The notes under the pieces were generated by a model. That model was not told the origin of the DNA. It worked only from the letters and a program-made list of their open reading frames with translations, and did not search any database. The position numbers were made by a program, and so were the translations under genes. From JAZDJP01 sp043803805 (GTDB lineage Bacteria > Planctomycetota > JAZDJP01), in NCBI GenBank assembly GCA_043803805.1, contig JAZDJP010000031.1, positions 1-64,000 of the forward strand: DNA of 64,000 nt, written 5' to 3'. Positions 27,044-34,769 of the stretch are shown in pieces (position 1 is the stretch's first letter; every line of letters begins with the position of its first letter).

Positions 27044-28648
27044 GTGAGCGAGGCGATTTCTGAATACGATCTGCTCATTCAGCACGGCAGGGTTATCGAC
27101 GGCACCGGCGCGCCCGGTGTGGCGGCCGACGTGGGCGTCCGCGGCGGGCGCATTGCGGCCGTCGGGCCGCGCCTGGAGGGCCGTGCGGGGCGCGTGATCG
27201 ATGCCGGCGGGCGGGTCGTCGCGCCGGGATTTATCGATATGCACTCGCATTCGGACTTCAGCGTGACGAGCGCTCCCGAGGCGGCGAATAAAGTGCGCCA
27301 GGGCGTCACAACCGAGGTGGTGGGGAATTGCGGATTTTCTCCGGCGCCCGTGCGTTCCCGGACTCTGGAATTGCTGAAAGAATACTCGGGCTTCATGGGA
27401 TCGCGTCTGTCCTGGGATTGGCAGAGCCTGGGGGAGTTTTACGAGCGCGTCCGCGAGCGCGGTTGCGCCATGAACCTCGTGCCGCTGGTGGGTCACGGCA
27501 CCGTGCGCACTGCCGTCATGGGTTTCGACAACCGTCCTCCCGCCGCCGCCGAACTGCTGGAGATGCAGCGTCTGGTGGGCGAGGCCATGGAGGATGGCGC
27601 GTTCGGTATCTCGACGGGGCTTATTTACGCGCCGGGATTCTACGGAGAGACGGCGGAGCTGGCGGCGCTTGCCGGGGTTGTGCGTGACGGGGGCGGGATG
27701 TATGCCACCCACCTCCGCGGAGAAGGTTCCGCGCTGGAGACCGCGATGGCGGAGGCCCTTCGCATCGGTGAAGAAGCCCGCGTCCCCGTGCAGATTTCCC
27801 ATATTAAAGCGTCGGGGCGGGAGAACTGGGGGAAGATGACGCGCGCCCTTCAGATGATCGACGAGGCCCGCGCGCGCGGCTTGGATGTGACGGCGGATAT
27901 ATATCCCTACATCGCGTCCAGCACGACCATGACCAGTCTCTTCCCCGCCTGGACTCTGGAGGGCGGAATAGAGCGTTTTGTCACGCGCCTTACCGATCCG
28001 GCGACGCGCCGGCGCATCGTGGATGAGGTGCAGGGCGGGCGGGAAAGATGGTCGCAGAGCAACGGCTCCCTGCGCTGGGACGAGATTGTGGTGTCGTCAT
28101 GCCAAGAGCAGAAGGCGTTTGAGGGGAAGACGGTGGCCGAGATGGCGGCGGCGACGGGCCGGGACCCGGCTTGCGCCATGATGGATCTCCTGGTGGCGGA
28201 AAAGGGAAAGGTCGAGGTCATCCTGTTCAAGATGTCGGAGGAGAATGTCGCGCTGGGCATCGCCCACCCGCAGGTGATGATCGGCTCCGATTCCCTCGCG
28301 CGCGCGGCGGGGCGCGGTGGCAAACCGCATCCGCGCGGTTACGGCACATTTCCGCGCGTGCTGGGGAAATACGCGCGCCGGGAGCGCCGGATCACGCTGG
28401 AAGACGGCGTGCGCAAGATGACCTCGATGGCGGCGGCAAAACTCGGGCTCGCCGACCGGGGCGTGCTGGCCGCGGGCAAGGCGGCGGACATCACGATCTT
28501 CGACGCCGCCACGGTGGGCGACCGGGCCACCTTCGCGGATCCGGAACAGTTTCCGGAAGGGATCGATTACGTCATGGTGAATGGCCGGATCGTGGTCGAG
28601 CACGGCGTGCAACACCCTGTGTTGCCGGGGCGGGTGTTGAAGAAATGA
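27044..28648 (+). CDS. N-acyl-D-amino-acid deacylase (D-aminoacylase) family protein
   Basis: 534 residues, amidohydrolase superfamily. Metal ligands: FIDMHSHSDF (HxH), GNCGFSPAP (metal-site Cys of D-aminoacylases), ATHLRGEG (His), ISHIKASGRENWG (His) and MIGSDSLA (Asp). It is close in length and motifs to D-aminoacylase, which hydrolyses N-acyl-D-amino acids, although many members are dihydroorotase-like or peptide hydrolases. I chose the GTG at 27044 because AAAGGAGG lies just upstream; a GTG at 27014 gives ten extra residues. Confidence 0.85.
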   Translation: MSEAISEYDLLIQHGRVIDGTGAPGVAADVGVRGGRIAAVGPRLEGRAGRVIDAGGRVVAPGFIDMHSHSDFSVTSAPEAANKVRQGVTTEVVGNCGFSPAPVRSRTLELLKEYSGFMGSRLSWDWQSLGEFYERVRERGCAMNLVPLVGHGTVRTAVMGFDNRPPAAAELLEMQRLVGEAMEDGAFGISTGLIYAPGFYGETAELAALAGVVRDGGGMYATHLRGEGSALETAMAEALRIGEEARVPVQISHIKASGRENWGKMTRALQMIDEARARGLDVTADIYPYIASSTTMTSLFPAWTLEGGIERFVTRLTDPATRRRIVDEVQGGRERWSQSNGSLRWDEIVVSSCQEQKAFEGKTVAEMAAATGRDPACAMMDLLVAEKGKVEVILFKMSEENVALGIAHPQVMIGSDSLARAAGRGGKPHPRGYGTFPRVLGKYARRERRITLEDGVRKMTSMAAAKLGLADRGVLAAGKAADITIFDAATVGDRATFADPEQFPEGIDYVMVNGRIVVEHGVQHPVLPGRVLKK

Positions 28649-28691
28649 TCAACCCCGCAGAATTTCGAAGTCAACGGTTCCTTTCGTCCCC

Positions 28692-29186
28692 ATGTCCATA
28701 AATAGCGCACGCCACTTCGACAAGGTCATTTTGGATTCCTACGAGGAGACCCCGTGCTCGCCGACCTTCGAGGAGTTTTCCGGGAATGTCCAGGGCATTC
28801 GCATCAACGCTCCGGACCGGGTCAAGGTTCGCTTCGGGGCCGGTGAGATCAGTCCGAACAGTAGGATCCCGTTCTGCGTGGCGATGCAGTTTCAGAGCTG
28901 TTTCTTCGCCAAACTGGGCGATGTGTACAGCCACATCACCGTCGTCATGGTCGACCGGCGCAACGGACAGTCCTACTCGGCCAGCCTCACTCCGCCGGAT
29001 CCGACGTCCGAGGATGTGCGCAACCCGAACATATCTCCGGAGATTTTGGCCGCTTCGACGGAACAGATGTTCATCAATGTCAACCTCGTGAACTACCTGC
29101 CGCTTCCGGCTGTGAAGACTGTTTACGACCTCTATGCGACTCTCGCAGGCGAGAAATCGAACTCCCTGGTGATCGAGATCCGATGA
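28692..29186 (+). CDS. Hypothetical protein
   Basis: 164 residues, soluble, with no signal or membrane segment and no family I recognise. Composition is balanced and codon use resembles neighbours, so it looks real. Predominantly beta-type sequence (IRINAPDRVKVRFGAGEI, SHITVVMVDRRNGQSYSASL) and a C-terminal AVKTVYDLYATLAGEKS. It follows the deacylase by 43 bases and may share its transcript. No good ribosome site precedes the ATG. Confidence 0.5.
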   Translation: MSINSARHFDKVILDSYEETPCSPTFEEFSGNVQGIRINAPDRVKVRFGAGEISPNSRIPFCVAMQFQSCFFAKLGDVYSHITVVMVDRRNGQSYSASLTPPDPTSEDVRNPNISPEILAASTEQMFINVNLVNYLPLPAVKTVYDLYATLAGEKSNSLVIEIR

Positions 29187-29252
29187 CACGGCGCGATGCA
29201 AAGTGTTCTTTTCGGAATGGAGAAAGCGCCGGGCCGCGTTTTGACGCGTGGC

Positions 29253-29403
29253 CAGCCGGGGCGGCCGAGGAGAAAAGAGCGAGTGGATCCATGGAAAACG
29301 GCGAGTGTCCCCGGAATATCTTCGGAATATCTTGACAGCCGGGGCGGCCGAGGAGAAAAGAGCGAGTGGATCCATGGAAAACGGCGAGTGTCCCCGGAAT
29401 ATC
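29253..29403 (+). repeat. 68-bp perfect direct repeat, period 83
   Basis: 29253-29320 and 29336-29403 are identical (both begin CAGCCGGGGCGGCCGAGG and end CCCCGGAATATC). Just after, CGGAATATCGAGAC repeats twice and partly a third time (29405-29445). The whole 29187-29484 gap is made of this. Confidence 0.85.
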
Positions 29404-29449
29404 CGGAATATCGAGACCGGAATATCGAGACCGGAATATCGAAATCCCC

Positions 29450-29478
29450 TTGACCCCGACGCCGCATCCGCGCATGAT
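29450..29478 (+). promoter_or_regulatory. Putative promoter with leaderless spacing
   Basis: TTGACC (29450-29455), a 17-base spacer and CATGAT (29473-29478), 6 bases before the ATG at 29485, which has no ribosome site. Confidence 0.4.
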
Positions 29479-29484
29479 GAATCC

Positions 29485-29952
29485 ATGCCCGCCGGCGCCC
29501 TGAATGAACTCATCCCCGTTCTCCAGATGGCCGTTGGCCCGGTGATTTTGATTTCCGCGGTCGGACTGCTGCTGCTCACGCTCTCCAACCGCTTCGGGCG
29601 GGTGATCGACCGGTCGCGCATCCTGTGCCGGGAGATCCGGCAGGCATCGGGGGCGGAACGGGATCGCGCCGCCGCCCAGGTGAAAATTCTCCTGCGACGG
29701 GCGGTGTTCATCCGCCGATCCATCATCCTGGCCGCGGTGAGTGCGCTCCTGTCGGCGCTGCTCGTCATCACCATCTTTCTTCTGGCGCTCTTGGATGGTG
29801 ACATTGCCGGGCTCATCGCGCTCCTCTTCACGGGCGCTCTCGCCGCGCTCGTCGGATCGCTCGTGGAACTTCTCCGGGACATCAACCTCTCCCTGGAGGC
29901 GTTGAAACTCGAACTGGGGACGGACGCCGCCCCGGCCCCGTCGGCGGGATAG
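29485..29952 (+). CDS. DUF2721 family membrane protein
   Basis: 155 residues with three hydrophobic segments: VGPVILISAVGLLLLTLSN (about 17-35), a long SIILAAVSALLSALLVITIF (about 80-100) and IAGLIALLFTGALAALVGSL (about 107-127), with a basic loop rich in Arg (NRFGRVIDRSRILCRE) after the first, the pattern of DUF2721 proteins. Function is unknown; inner-membrane location is inferred. The start ATG at 29485 opens the first helix region; longer open frames upstream only read the repeat. Confidence 0.75.
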   Translation: MPAGALNELIPVLQMAVGPVILISAVGLLLLTLSNRFGRVIDRSRILCREIRQASGAERDRAAAQVKILLRRAVFIRRSIILAAVSALLSALLVITIFLLALLDGDIAGLIALLFTGALAALVGSLVELLRDINLSLEALKLELGTDAAPAPSAG

Positions 29953-30267
29953 ACCGCCGCGTCGAGGAACCGGATGCGGCCTCTCCGGCCCCGCCATGCG
30001 CGCCACGCCACAACGGTTGTCGAAAGAGCGGCACACCAGTCAATGAACTGCGGCGGGGGAGGTGTGCTTTCGCGATCGGGAGGCGAGCCAGGCAAGGATT
30101 ATGGCGTGACAGCGTGTCTGTCGGCAGGTGGACGTGTGGCGATGCCTGATACAGGTTGTCGGACGTATGAATAAGAGGGAATCGGCCAAGCGCTCGCTAT
30201 CCTCAAGCGTGGATCATGACGCATTGTCTTCTCTTGCGGTCGAGAAACGATCCAGGCCCGATGGCGT
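29953..30267. other. Non-coding gap without recognisable features
   Basis: 315 bases with no conserved reading frame, hairpin or repeat that I can support. A 43-codon frame from 30167 overlaps the end of the GIY-YIG gene and has no motif. Confidence 0.4.
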
Positions 30268-30507
30268 TTACCAGAAGTGCCGATTTGCGAACGCGTGACC
30301 GGATCCGTGTTTCAAATACCGCTCGAGATTTCGCGCTTTCTCGTCACTATCGAACCATACGGATGCGACCATTTTCCACGGGACGTATGGGGCGGTAAAA
30401 GGTGATTTCCCGGCGTTGTGTTCCCGCAACCGTTTTTCGATATCGGTGGTCAATCCGATGTAACGTCGGCTGGGGTGGGAGAGACTTTTCAGAAAGTAGA
30501 CGAACAT
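30268..30507 (-). CDS. GIY-YIG nuclease domain protein
   Basis: 79 residues, a typical stand-alone GIY-YIG protein. The motif is FVYFLKS followed by RYIGLTTDIEKRLREHNAG, with the catalytic Arg in the helix after YIG; the C-terminus has ARNLERYLKHGSGHAFANRHF, as in the UPF0213-like family. Such proteins are widespread, of unknown cellular role. The ATG at 30507 aligns with the family start; upstream frame is spacer. It lies just outside the left edge of the integrative element. Confidence 0.85.
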   Translation of the reverse strand: MFVYFLKSLSHPSRRYIGLTTDIEKRLREHNAGKSPFTAPYVPWKMVASVWFDSDEKARNLERYLKHGSGHAFANRHFW

Positions 30508-30558
30508 GGTGGATGGTTGAAGTTGTGCCCTGCTTCGCCATTTCCTGAATACGCAGAC

Positions 30559-30584
30559 GGCTACGCAGGGCATTCTGCGTAGCC
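30559..30584. repeat. Perfect 10-bp hairpin
   Basis: GGCTACGCAG and CTGCGTAGCC around a 6-base loop, followed by a related CGCAGACGGTTCCGCAGGGC. It lies between the GIY-YIG gene start and the tmRNA-like fragment. Confidence 0.6.
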
Positions 30585-30633
30585 CTGCTCCGCCGTCCCT
30601 GAAGGCGCAGACGGTTCCGCAGGGCGAAGCAGA

Positions 30634-30984
30634 ATGGAGGCGGGGGGAATCGAACCCTCTACGACCGTTTCGCGTGAGTTGAACACGGCAGGGCCAATCA
30701 CGAATTCAAACGGTCCCGCAACGTCACAACTTGGACAACCTCAAAAAGATAACGATTGCTTCCCTGTCGAGGGAAGGGCGGTTGTTGACGCCAAGGTGAA
30801 TACGGACGAACTCCCGAAAAACACAACAGACGCACAACGGGAACACAACAGGCGCACAATGGAATCGCCCACGATTCCCGCATTGCCGGCGGACCTCGCG
30901 GCCCTTGTTGCGATGTGGGACAAGTTGCCCGCCACGGCCCGCCAGACGTTGCTGACGCTGGCCCAGCAACTGGCCGGGAAGTGA
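30634..30984 (+). pseudogene. Integrase C-terminal tail remnant
   Basis: The frame begins MEAGGIEPSTTVSRELN, the translation of an antisense tmRNA/tRNA end that is seen at the C-terminus of tyrosine integrases whose genes run into their attachment site. It ends with ALPADLAALVAMWDKLPATA followed by a helix, a tail that also follows such integrases. No catalytic part is present. I take it as the leftover 3' end of an older integrase gene or as a short orphan ORF. Confidence 0.4.
30635..30657 (-). other. tmRNA 3'-end fragment, candidate attachment site
   Basis: The minus strand reads GGGTTCGATTCCCCCCGCCTCCA (given in two parts: GGGTTCGATTCCC then CCCGCCTCCA), the T-loop and acceptor 3' strand typical of ssrA. 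Nothing resembling the rest of tmRNA precedes it, so it looks like the short copy left at one end of an element that integrates into ssrA. Confidence 0.5.
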
Positions 30985-31034
30985 TTGGAGGGAATATGCG
31001 TTTCGACTCATCAAGAGGGTTCCTGGGGGATTCT

Positions 31035-31099
31035 GGCATAGACCGCCAGTTTCCGCCATAGGCCGCCAGTTGGATATGTAGGGAATTGGCGGTCTATGG
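31035..31099. promoter_or_regulatory. Iteron-like sites, left cluster (three copies)
   Basis: ATAGACCGCCAGTT (about 31038-31051), ATAGGCCGCCAGTT (about 31058-31071) and, inverted, AATTGGCGGTCTAT (about 31084-31097). The same motif recurs at 38011-38073 beside the replication and excisionase-like genes, so an element-encoded protein probably binds here. Confidence 0.65.
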
Positions 31100-31151
31100 A
31101 GTCCCAAAGGGTGCGGAATAAGCGGAAAAAGCGAATTAAGGGAGGTGGGCC

Positions 31152-31616
31152 ATGGATGAATCAAATATGAGTAATGAAAATGATATGAAAGAACAAGAAC
31201 GGGTTTCTGATGCCAACCCGGCAAAACCAGCGGGGCGCGAGGGGAATCTTGTCCCGTGGAAAAAGGGCCAGTCAGGAAACCCCGCCGGGAGGCCAAAGGG
31301 CGTTCGGTACCTTTCCGAAATCTATCGGGAACTTCTCCAAGAGGTTTGCCCATCCGACAAGCGAAAGCGGGTGTGGGGGGAAGTGATAGCCGAGCGGATG
31401 TTCAAGGAGGCCATCCACGGGAAACGGTGTATTCAGGCGGCGGCGGAAATTGCGGATCGTATAGACGGAAAACCGAGGCAGGCGATTGAGATTACGCCGC
31501 CTCCTGTGGAGAAGAAGCCGGAATACGACTGGTCAAGCATTCCGCTTGCCGATCGCATCGCCGTTTTGAGAATCCTAGAGAAATCCCAGCCGGTGGGGTA
31601 TTTGCAAAATCGCTGA
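31152..31616 (+). CDS. DUF5681 domain protein of the mobile element
   Basis: 154 residues. The signature WKKGQSGNPAGRPKG (about residues 36-50) defines DUF5681, found in phage and integrative-element proteins, often near terminase or DNA-packaging genes. The helix after it (IYRELLQEVCPSDKRKRVWG) and RCIQAAAEIADRIDGKPRQ match the usual follow-on. Probably DNA-binding; role unknown. GGGAGG before the ATG supports the start. It is the first coding gene inside the left cluster of iteron-like sites. Confidence 0.75.
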   Translation: MDESNMSNENDMKEQERVSDANPAKPAGREGNLVPWKKGQSGNPAGRPKGVRYLSEIYRELLQEVCPSDKRKRVWGEVIAERMFKEAIHGKRCIQAAAEIADRIDGKPRQAIEITPPPVEKKPEYDWSSIPLADRIAVLRILEKSQPVGYLQNR

Positions 31617-31670
31617 TGTTTCTCTGCTTATCAACGAAGGGAACAGGAGCATTCGTCTCGGGAATGCCCT

Positions 31671-31698
31671 TTGACGCCCCCCACGCCCGGGGTAGAAT
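31671..31698 (+). promoter_or_regulatory. Promoter upstream of the structured RNA
   Basis: TTGACG (31671-31676), a 16-base GC-rich spacer and TAGAAT (31693-31698). The predicted transcript starts near 31705 and would include the hairpin at 31791-31904. Confidence 0.55.
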
Positions 31699-31704
31699 GA
31701 CCGA

Positions 31705-31931
31705 CGGTTTGAGGGACAGTTTCACAGGAGGTCTTATTGACCCACGCGTCACGTTGACGTAATCAACTCGAACACCAACGCAGGTCGTTGCCACTATCAA
31801 ATCGCCAGTTTGAAAAGGGAGGCAGAGGCTTGTCTGTTGGTGCCCGAAAGGGCACCAGCATGATGAAGCCGCCCTCCCGAAGGCTCTGGCGAGCCTGATA
31901 GTGGGTGGTGGAGTCGGCTGGTGCTCTTTTT
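31705..31931 (+). ncRNA. Structured RNA candidate (five nested stems, GAAA tetraloop)
   Basis: Five uninterrupted helices nest in order: CCACTATCA/TGATAGTGG (31791-31799 with 31896-31904), CGCCAG/CTGGCG (31803-31808 with 31886-31891), GGGAGG/CCTCCC (31817-31822 with 31873-31878), GGCT/AGCC (31827-31830 with 31867-31870) and TGGTGCCC/GGGCACCA (31838-31845 with 31850-31857) closed by GAAA. That is 33 perfect base pairs in 114 bases, far beyond chance. A promoter precedes it, and a run of six T at about 31926-31931 may end it. No coding frame fits. It could be a free small RNA of the element or a leader of the zinc-ribbon/YidD genes. I match it to no known family. Confidence 0.65.
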
Positions 31932-31982
31932 TGTTGTGGTGGTTGGTCAAATTGCCCTCAGGGGCTGGAAGGAGGTTGGTCA

Positions 31983-32231
31983 ATGTCCAAAATCGTTCAG
32001 GAGACAAAATGCACCTGCCGTGCCTGTGGGAACATTTGGTATTACGGTAAGGCCGAGGCGTTGGAGCAAGCAGGAAAACAAATGCAGCAACTTGGAAAGT
32101 CCATGGCGTGTTGCACCGGTTGCGCACCGGCCGCATTCCTGCCGAACCAGCAAGTAAAAGACCTTAACAAATGTCCAAAATGTAATTCAGGGGCAGTGGA
32201 CAAACAGATTGTGAGGCACACGGTTGAATAA
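31983..32231 (+). CDS. Small zinc-ribbon protein
   Basis: 82 residues with paired cysteines that suggest zinc binding: CTCRACGN (about residues 10-16), a central CCTGC, and CPKCNSG near the end. The rest is helical and Gln/Lys rich. Family not recognised. GGAGG lies about 9 bases before the ATG at 31983. It follows the structured RNA and its stop overlaps the start of the YidD gene, so all three may share a transcript. Confidence 0.6.
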   Translation: MSKIVQETKCTCRACGNIWYYGKAEALEQAGKQMQQLGKSMACCTGCAPAAFLPNQQVKDLNKCPKCNSGAVDKQIVRHTVE

Positions 32232-32451
32232 GGTCACCATTCCTTTCATCTGGGCCGTTCGTGTTTACCAAATTGTGGGGTCCCCGATTTCTCGAAAAAT
32301 TGGCATAAACTGCCGTTTTTATCCAACCTGTTCCGAGTATATGATTTTATCACTTAAAAAATACGGCGTGCTGACGGGTTTGAAAAAGGGGATCGCTCGC
32401 TGGTTTCGGTGTAGGCCGGATAATCACCAAAGTTGCATTGATTACCCTTGA
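32224..32451 (+). CDS. yidD: YidD-like membrane insertion efficiency factor
   Basis: 75 residues matching the YidD/DUF37 family: YQIVGSPISRKIGINCRFYP, then TCSEYMILSLKKYG and a C-terminal RCRPDNHQSCIDYP, with the conserved C-R-F-x-P-T-C-S-x-Y core. Chromosomal YidD sits between rnpA and yidC and helps insertion of inner-membrane proteins; here it lies alone on an integrative element. The start is TTG at 32224, overlapping the preceding stop region. A role in membrane insertion of an element protein (for example the TM protein at 33676) is a guess. Confidence 0.8.
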   Translation: MNKVTIPFIWAVRVYQIVGSPISRKIGINCRFYPTCSEYMILSLKKYGVLTGLKKGIARWFRCRPDNHQSCIDYP

Positions 32452-32544
32452 GCCATAGCAAATAGTGCAACGGAAGACGGCATAACGAAAGGAAGGAAGG
32501 TTACAAAGCAACCGCCCCCCAGGGCAAAACAGGAGGAACAAGCG

Positions 32545-33405
32545 ATGATGTCGAAACGCGTATCGGATAGGCTCGTGCGAGGAATCACGAGGTTTCAGCA
32601 GGTTCTTCTAGTTGCCAAAGACCGCGACATAAACGAGGCCGACACGGTCTCCATCATCAAGGATATGCTGGCGGATATTTTCGGCTACGATAAATATCTC
32701 AATGTAACGAGCGAGTTTGCCATCCGCGGAACCTTCTGCGACCTTGCCGTCAAGGTCGAAAACAAAGTGGAGTTCATGATCGAAGTCAAAGCGATCGGGC
32801 TTGAGTTGAAGGAAGGCCATCTACGCCAAGCGATTGAATATGGCGCAAACAACGGCGTTCCATGGGTTATCCTGACGAATGGCATGGCCTGGCAAGTGTA
32901 CAAGATTCGATTTGAACAACCGATCAACTACAATCCCGTATGCGAGTTCAACTTCGCCGAACTCGACGCGAAGAATGAAGAGCATCAGGAAAAGCTTTTC
33001 ATTATCTGCAAGGAAGGATTGGCCAATGACGCCCGCGAGGAGTTTCACAAGAAGATTATGACCGTCAACCGGTTTATGCTCGGTGCCATCATTCTCAGCG
33101 ATGATGTTGTGGGCGTCATCCGCCGTGAACTCCGGAAACTGTCAGGCGGCGTTTTGGTGACACACGAAGAAATCGCGATGGTTCTCGAAAGCGAAGTCTT
33201 GAAACGTGATGTATTGGAAGGGGATGAGGCAACGAAAGCTCAGGCGCGAGTGCGCAAGTTGTACGGGAAAACGTCGCGGCGTCCACGAGAGACGGAGAGC
33301 GAGAAGGCCTCTGAGCAACCGCAGGATCAACTCAAGGAGGAAGCATCTTGCCCTGATAAACTTCTGAATCAAGACGCGCAGAAATCGGAACCGGAACAGA
33401 AATAA
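32545..33405 (+). CDS. Type I restriction HsdR N-terminal-like (PD-(D/E)xK) protein
   Basis: 286 residues. Residues about 30-130 match the HSDR_N domain: IIKDMLADIFGYD, FCDLAVKVENKVEFMIEVKA (D and ExK of the nuclease core), LRQAIEYGANNGVPWVILTN. No helicase motifs follow, so it is a stand-alone nuclease-like or DNA-end-recognition protein, not a full HsdR; the last 60 residues are charged and disordered. No methylase or specificity subunit is present on the element. GGAGG precedes the double ATG at 32545/32548. Possible defence or element-maintenance function. Confidence 0.75.
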   Translation: MMSKRVSDRLVRGITRFQQVLLVAKDRDINEADTVSIIKDMLADIFGYDKYLNVTSEFAIRGTFCDLAVKVENKVEFMIEVKAIGLELKEGHLRQAIEYGANNGVPWVILTNGMAWQVYKIRFEQPINYNPVCEFNFAELDAKNEEHQEKLFIICKEGLANDAREEFHKKIMTVNRFMLGAIILSDDVVGVIRRELRKLSGGVLVTHEEIAMVLESEVLKRDVLEGDEATKAQARVRKLYGKTSRRPRETESEKASEQPQDQLKEEASCPDKLLNQDAQKSEPEQK

Positions 33406-33430
33406 AGACGCTTGCCCTGGGCAACTTTAA

Positions 33431-33703
33431 ATTGCCGGAAAGGGCGAGGGAGCCGATGCGCAATCTTTTATCGTCAGCTCGAATCTCAAGCGGCGTCACC
33501 TGACGCGAGAACAACGGGACGATGTAATCCGGGGACTTCGTGAACAGGGAATGACGTTGCAGAAAATTGCGGGAGCGGTGGGGGTGAGTCTTAAGACGGC
33601 ACATCGTGCAACAGATGCTTTGTCAAATGACAAAGGTGAAGTCCTGGGCGCGGACGGCAAAGTCCGCCCCGCGCACTACGCCTCACTACTGCGTGGGCAG
33701 TAA
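33431..33703 (+). pseudogene. ParB/HTH-like gene remnant
   Basis: An open frame without a start codon reads SSNLKRRHLTREQRDDVIRG, LREQGMTLQKIAGAVGVS, then GADGKVRPAHYASLL, the C-terminal part of ParB-like plasmid/phage proteins that act on host or element replication. The N-terminal nuclease/CTPase part is missing. Its end overlaps the opposite-strand gene at 33676 by 28 bases. Confidence 0.6.
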
Positions 33704-34590
33704 TCTCGTCTCACAAGTTCCTGCCCGATTTGTTTCCACGCTTCTTCTGGCGAAATGGGTAGTTCGAGTCCTTTAAATTCTCTCGTGGCAACCTCCAAAA
33801 ACACAGTCTCAACCCGCTCCATCTCTATCGCCTGTTCCTCCATGATAAAGGCAATCCCGTTTATAACCCCCGGGGCAAACGTTCCATCCGCAGGATCAAA
33901 TCTTTTTTGTTTGCTCATTTCGCTGGAGAGTCCGCCCAAATTGTTCGGACCGTTAACGTCCAAATAACATGTCCATAAAAAGTATCCGAGGGCAGCATTC
34001 CACTTTTTTTCTTGCTGGAGTATCTTTGCCTGTCCGAGCCTGACATTTCTGTAAAGTCCCCAGTTACCGTTTTTCACATGCTCCAACGACTCCATGTTCA
34101 ACGAAGCCCACTTTGCGTCATTTTCCTGCGGACTTGGATTTCCAGCAGCCGCCCATAGTTCGTCTATCTTTTTCTTCTGGTCTTCTGTGACAAGCACCTT
34201 TTTCTTGTCTGATGGCCGCGTGCGGACATAGATGTATTGTCCACATGACTTGCACTTACTTTTCCTCACGGGCCTTTTTTCGAGATTGGTTTTACAGTAT
34301 GGACATGCTGACTCAACTGTGCCGATATGAGCATTCACCAAAGACATGAATTTTGCCCGCGCCTTCGCCTCTTTCACTTGGGTACGCCGATATGCCATCG
34401 CCACGAAAATCGGGAATAGGAATGCAACGGTTGCCAGTGACATGCCTGTTAACGCCCCCCACCTGCGGGGTGTTTGAATTGCCACAAAAATGGCGAGGGT
34501 GAAGGAGGAAAACAACACAAGCACTATCGCAAGCAAACATCCACACCCTGAAGTTTCAGCGGACGGGTTCCGAGATAAGCCCTTGGGCAT
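33676..34590 (-). CDS. Membrane protein with zinc ribbon
   Basis: 304 residues. Two hydrophobic helices near the N-terminus, GCGCLLAIVLVLFSSFTLAI (about 15-35) and GMSLATVAFLFPIFVAM (about 50-66), precede a cytoplasmic domain with a zinc ribbon, ACPYCKTNLEKRP and CKSCGQYIY. The remaining 190 residues are helical (ALGYFLWTCYLDVNGPNNL) and unknown. It is the only cargo gene on the minus strand. The ATG at 34590 is used; a GTG at 34599 is possible. Confidence 0.6.
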   Translation of the reverse strand: MPKGLSRNPSAETSGCGCLLAIVLVLFSSFTLAIFVAIQTPRRWGALTGMSLATVAFLFPIFVAMAYRRTQVKEAKARAKFMSLVNAHIGTVESACPYCKTNLEKRPVRKSKCKSCGQYIYVRTRPSDKKKVLVTEDQKKKIDELWAAAGNPSPQENDAKWASLNMESLEHVKNGNWGLYRNVRLGQAKILQQEKKWNAALGYFLWTCYLDVNGPNNLGGLSSEMSKQKRFDPADGTFAPGVINGIAFIMEEQAIEMERVETVFLEVATREFKGLELPISPEEAWKQIGQELVRRDYCPRSSEA

Positions 34591-34769
34591 TAATATCACC
34601 CGGGGAGAGTCAGAAATGGCATTATACTGTTCCTCTTTAAGTCAGGAAGGGAAATGGAACGGGGGGGCGACGCGAATGGCACGCTCCGAGGTTGTCTTCG
34701 CCGGGTGTGTATCTCGTTGGCGAGAATGGGAATGAGCGGGTAGAATGTCCTTTGATATAGTGTTTTGCC

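Noticed and set aside
29253..29445. CRISPR array
   Set aside because: Only two long identical copies with a 15-base gap and no unique spacers.
28671..30095. 474-residue minus-strand ORF
   Set aside because: Spans three plus-strand genes and the 68-bp repeats; repetitive low-information translation.
31900..31935. Resemblance to the 3' end of a Cas9 tracrRNA (GAGTCGG...GTGCTC then T-run)
   Set aside because: No Cas gene, no CRISPR array and no repeat:anti-repeat; the match is too short.
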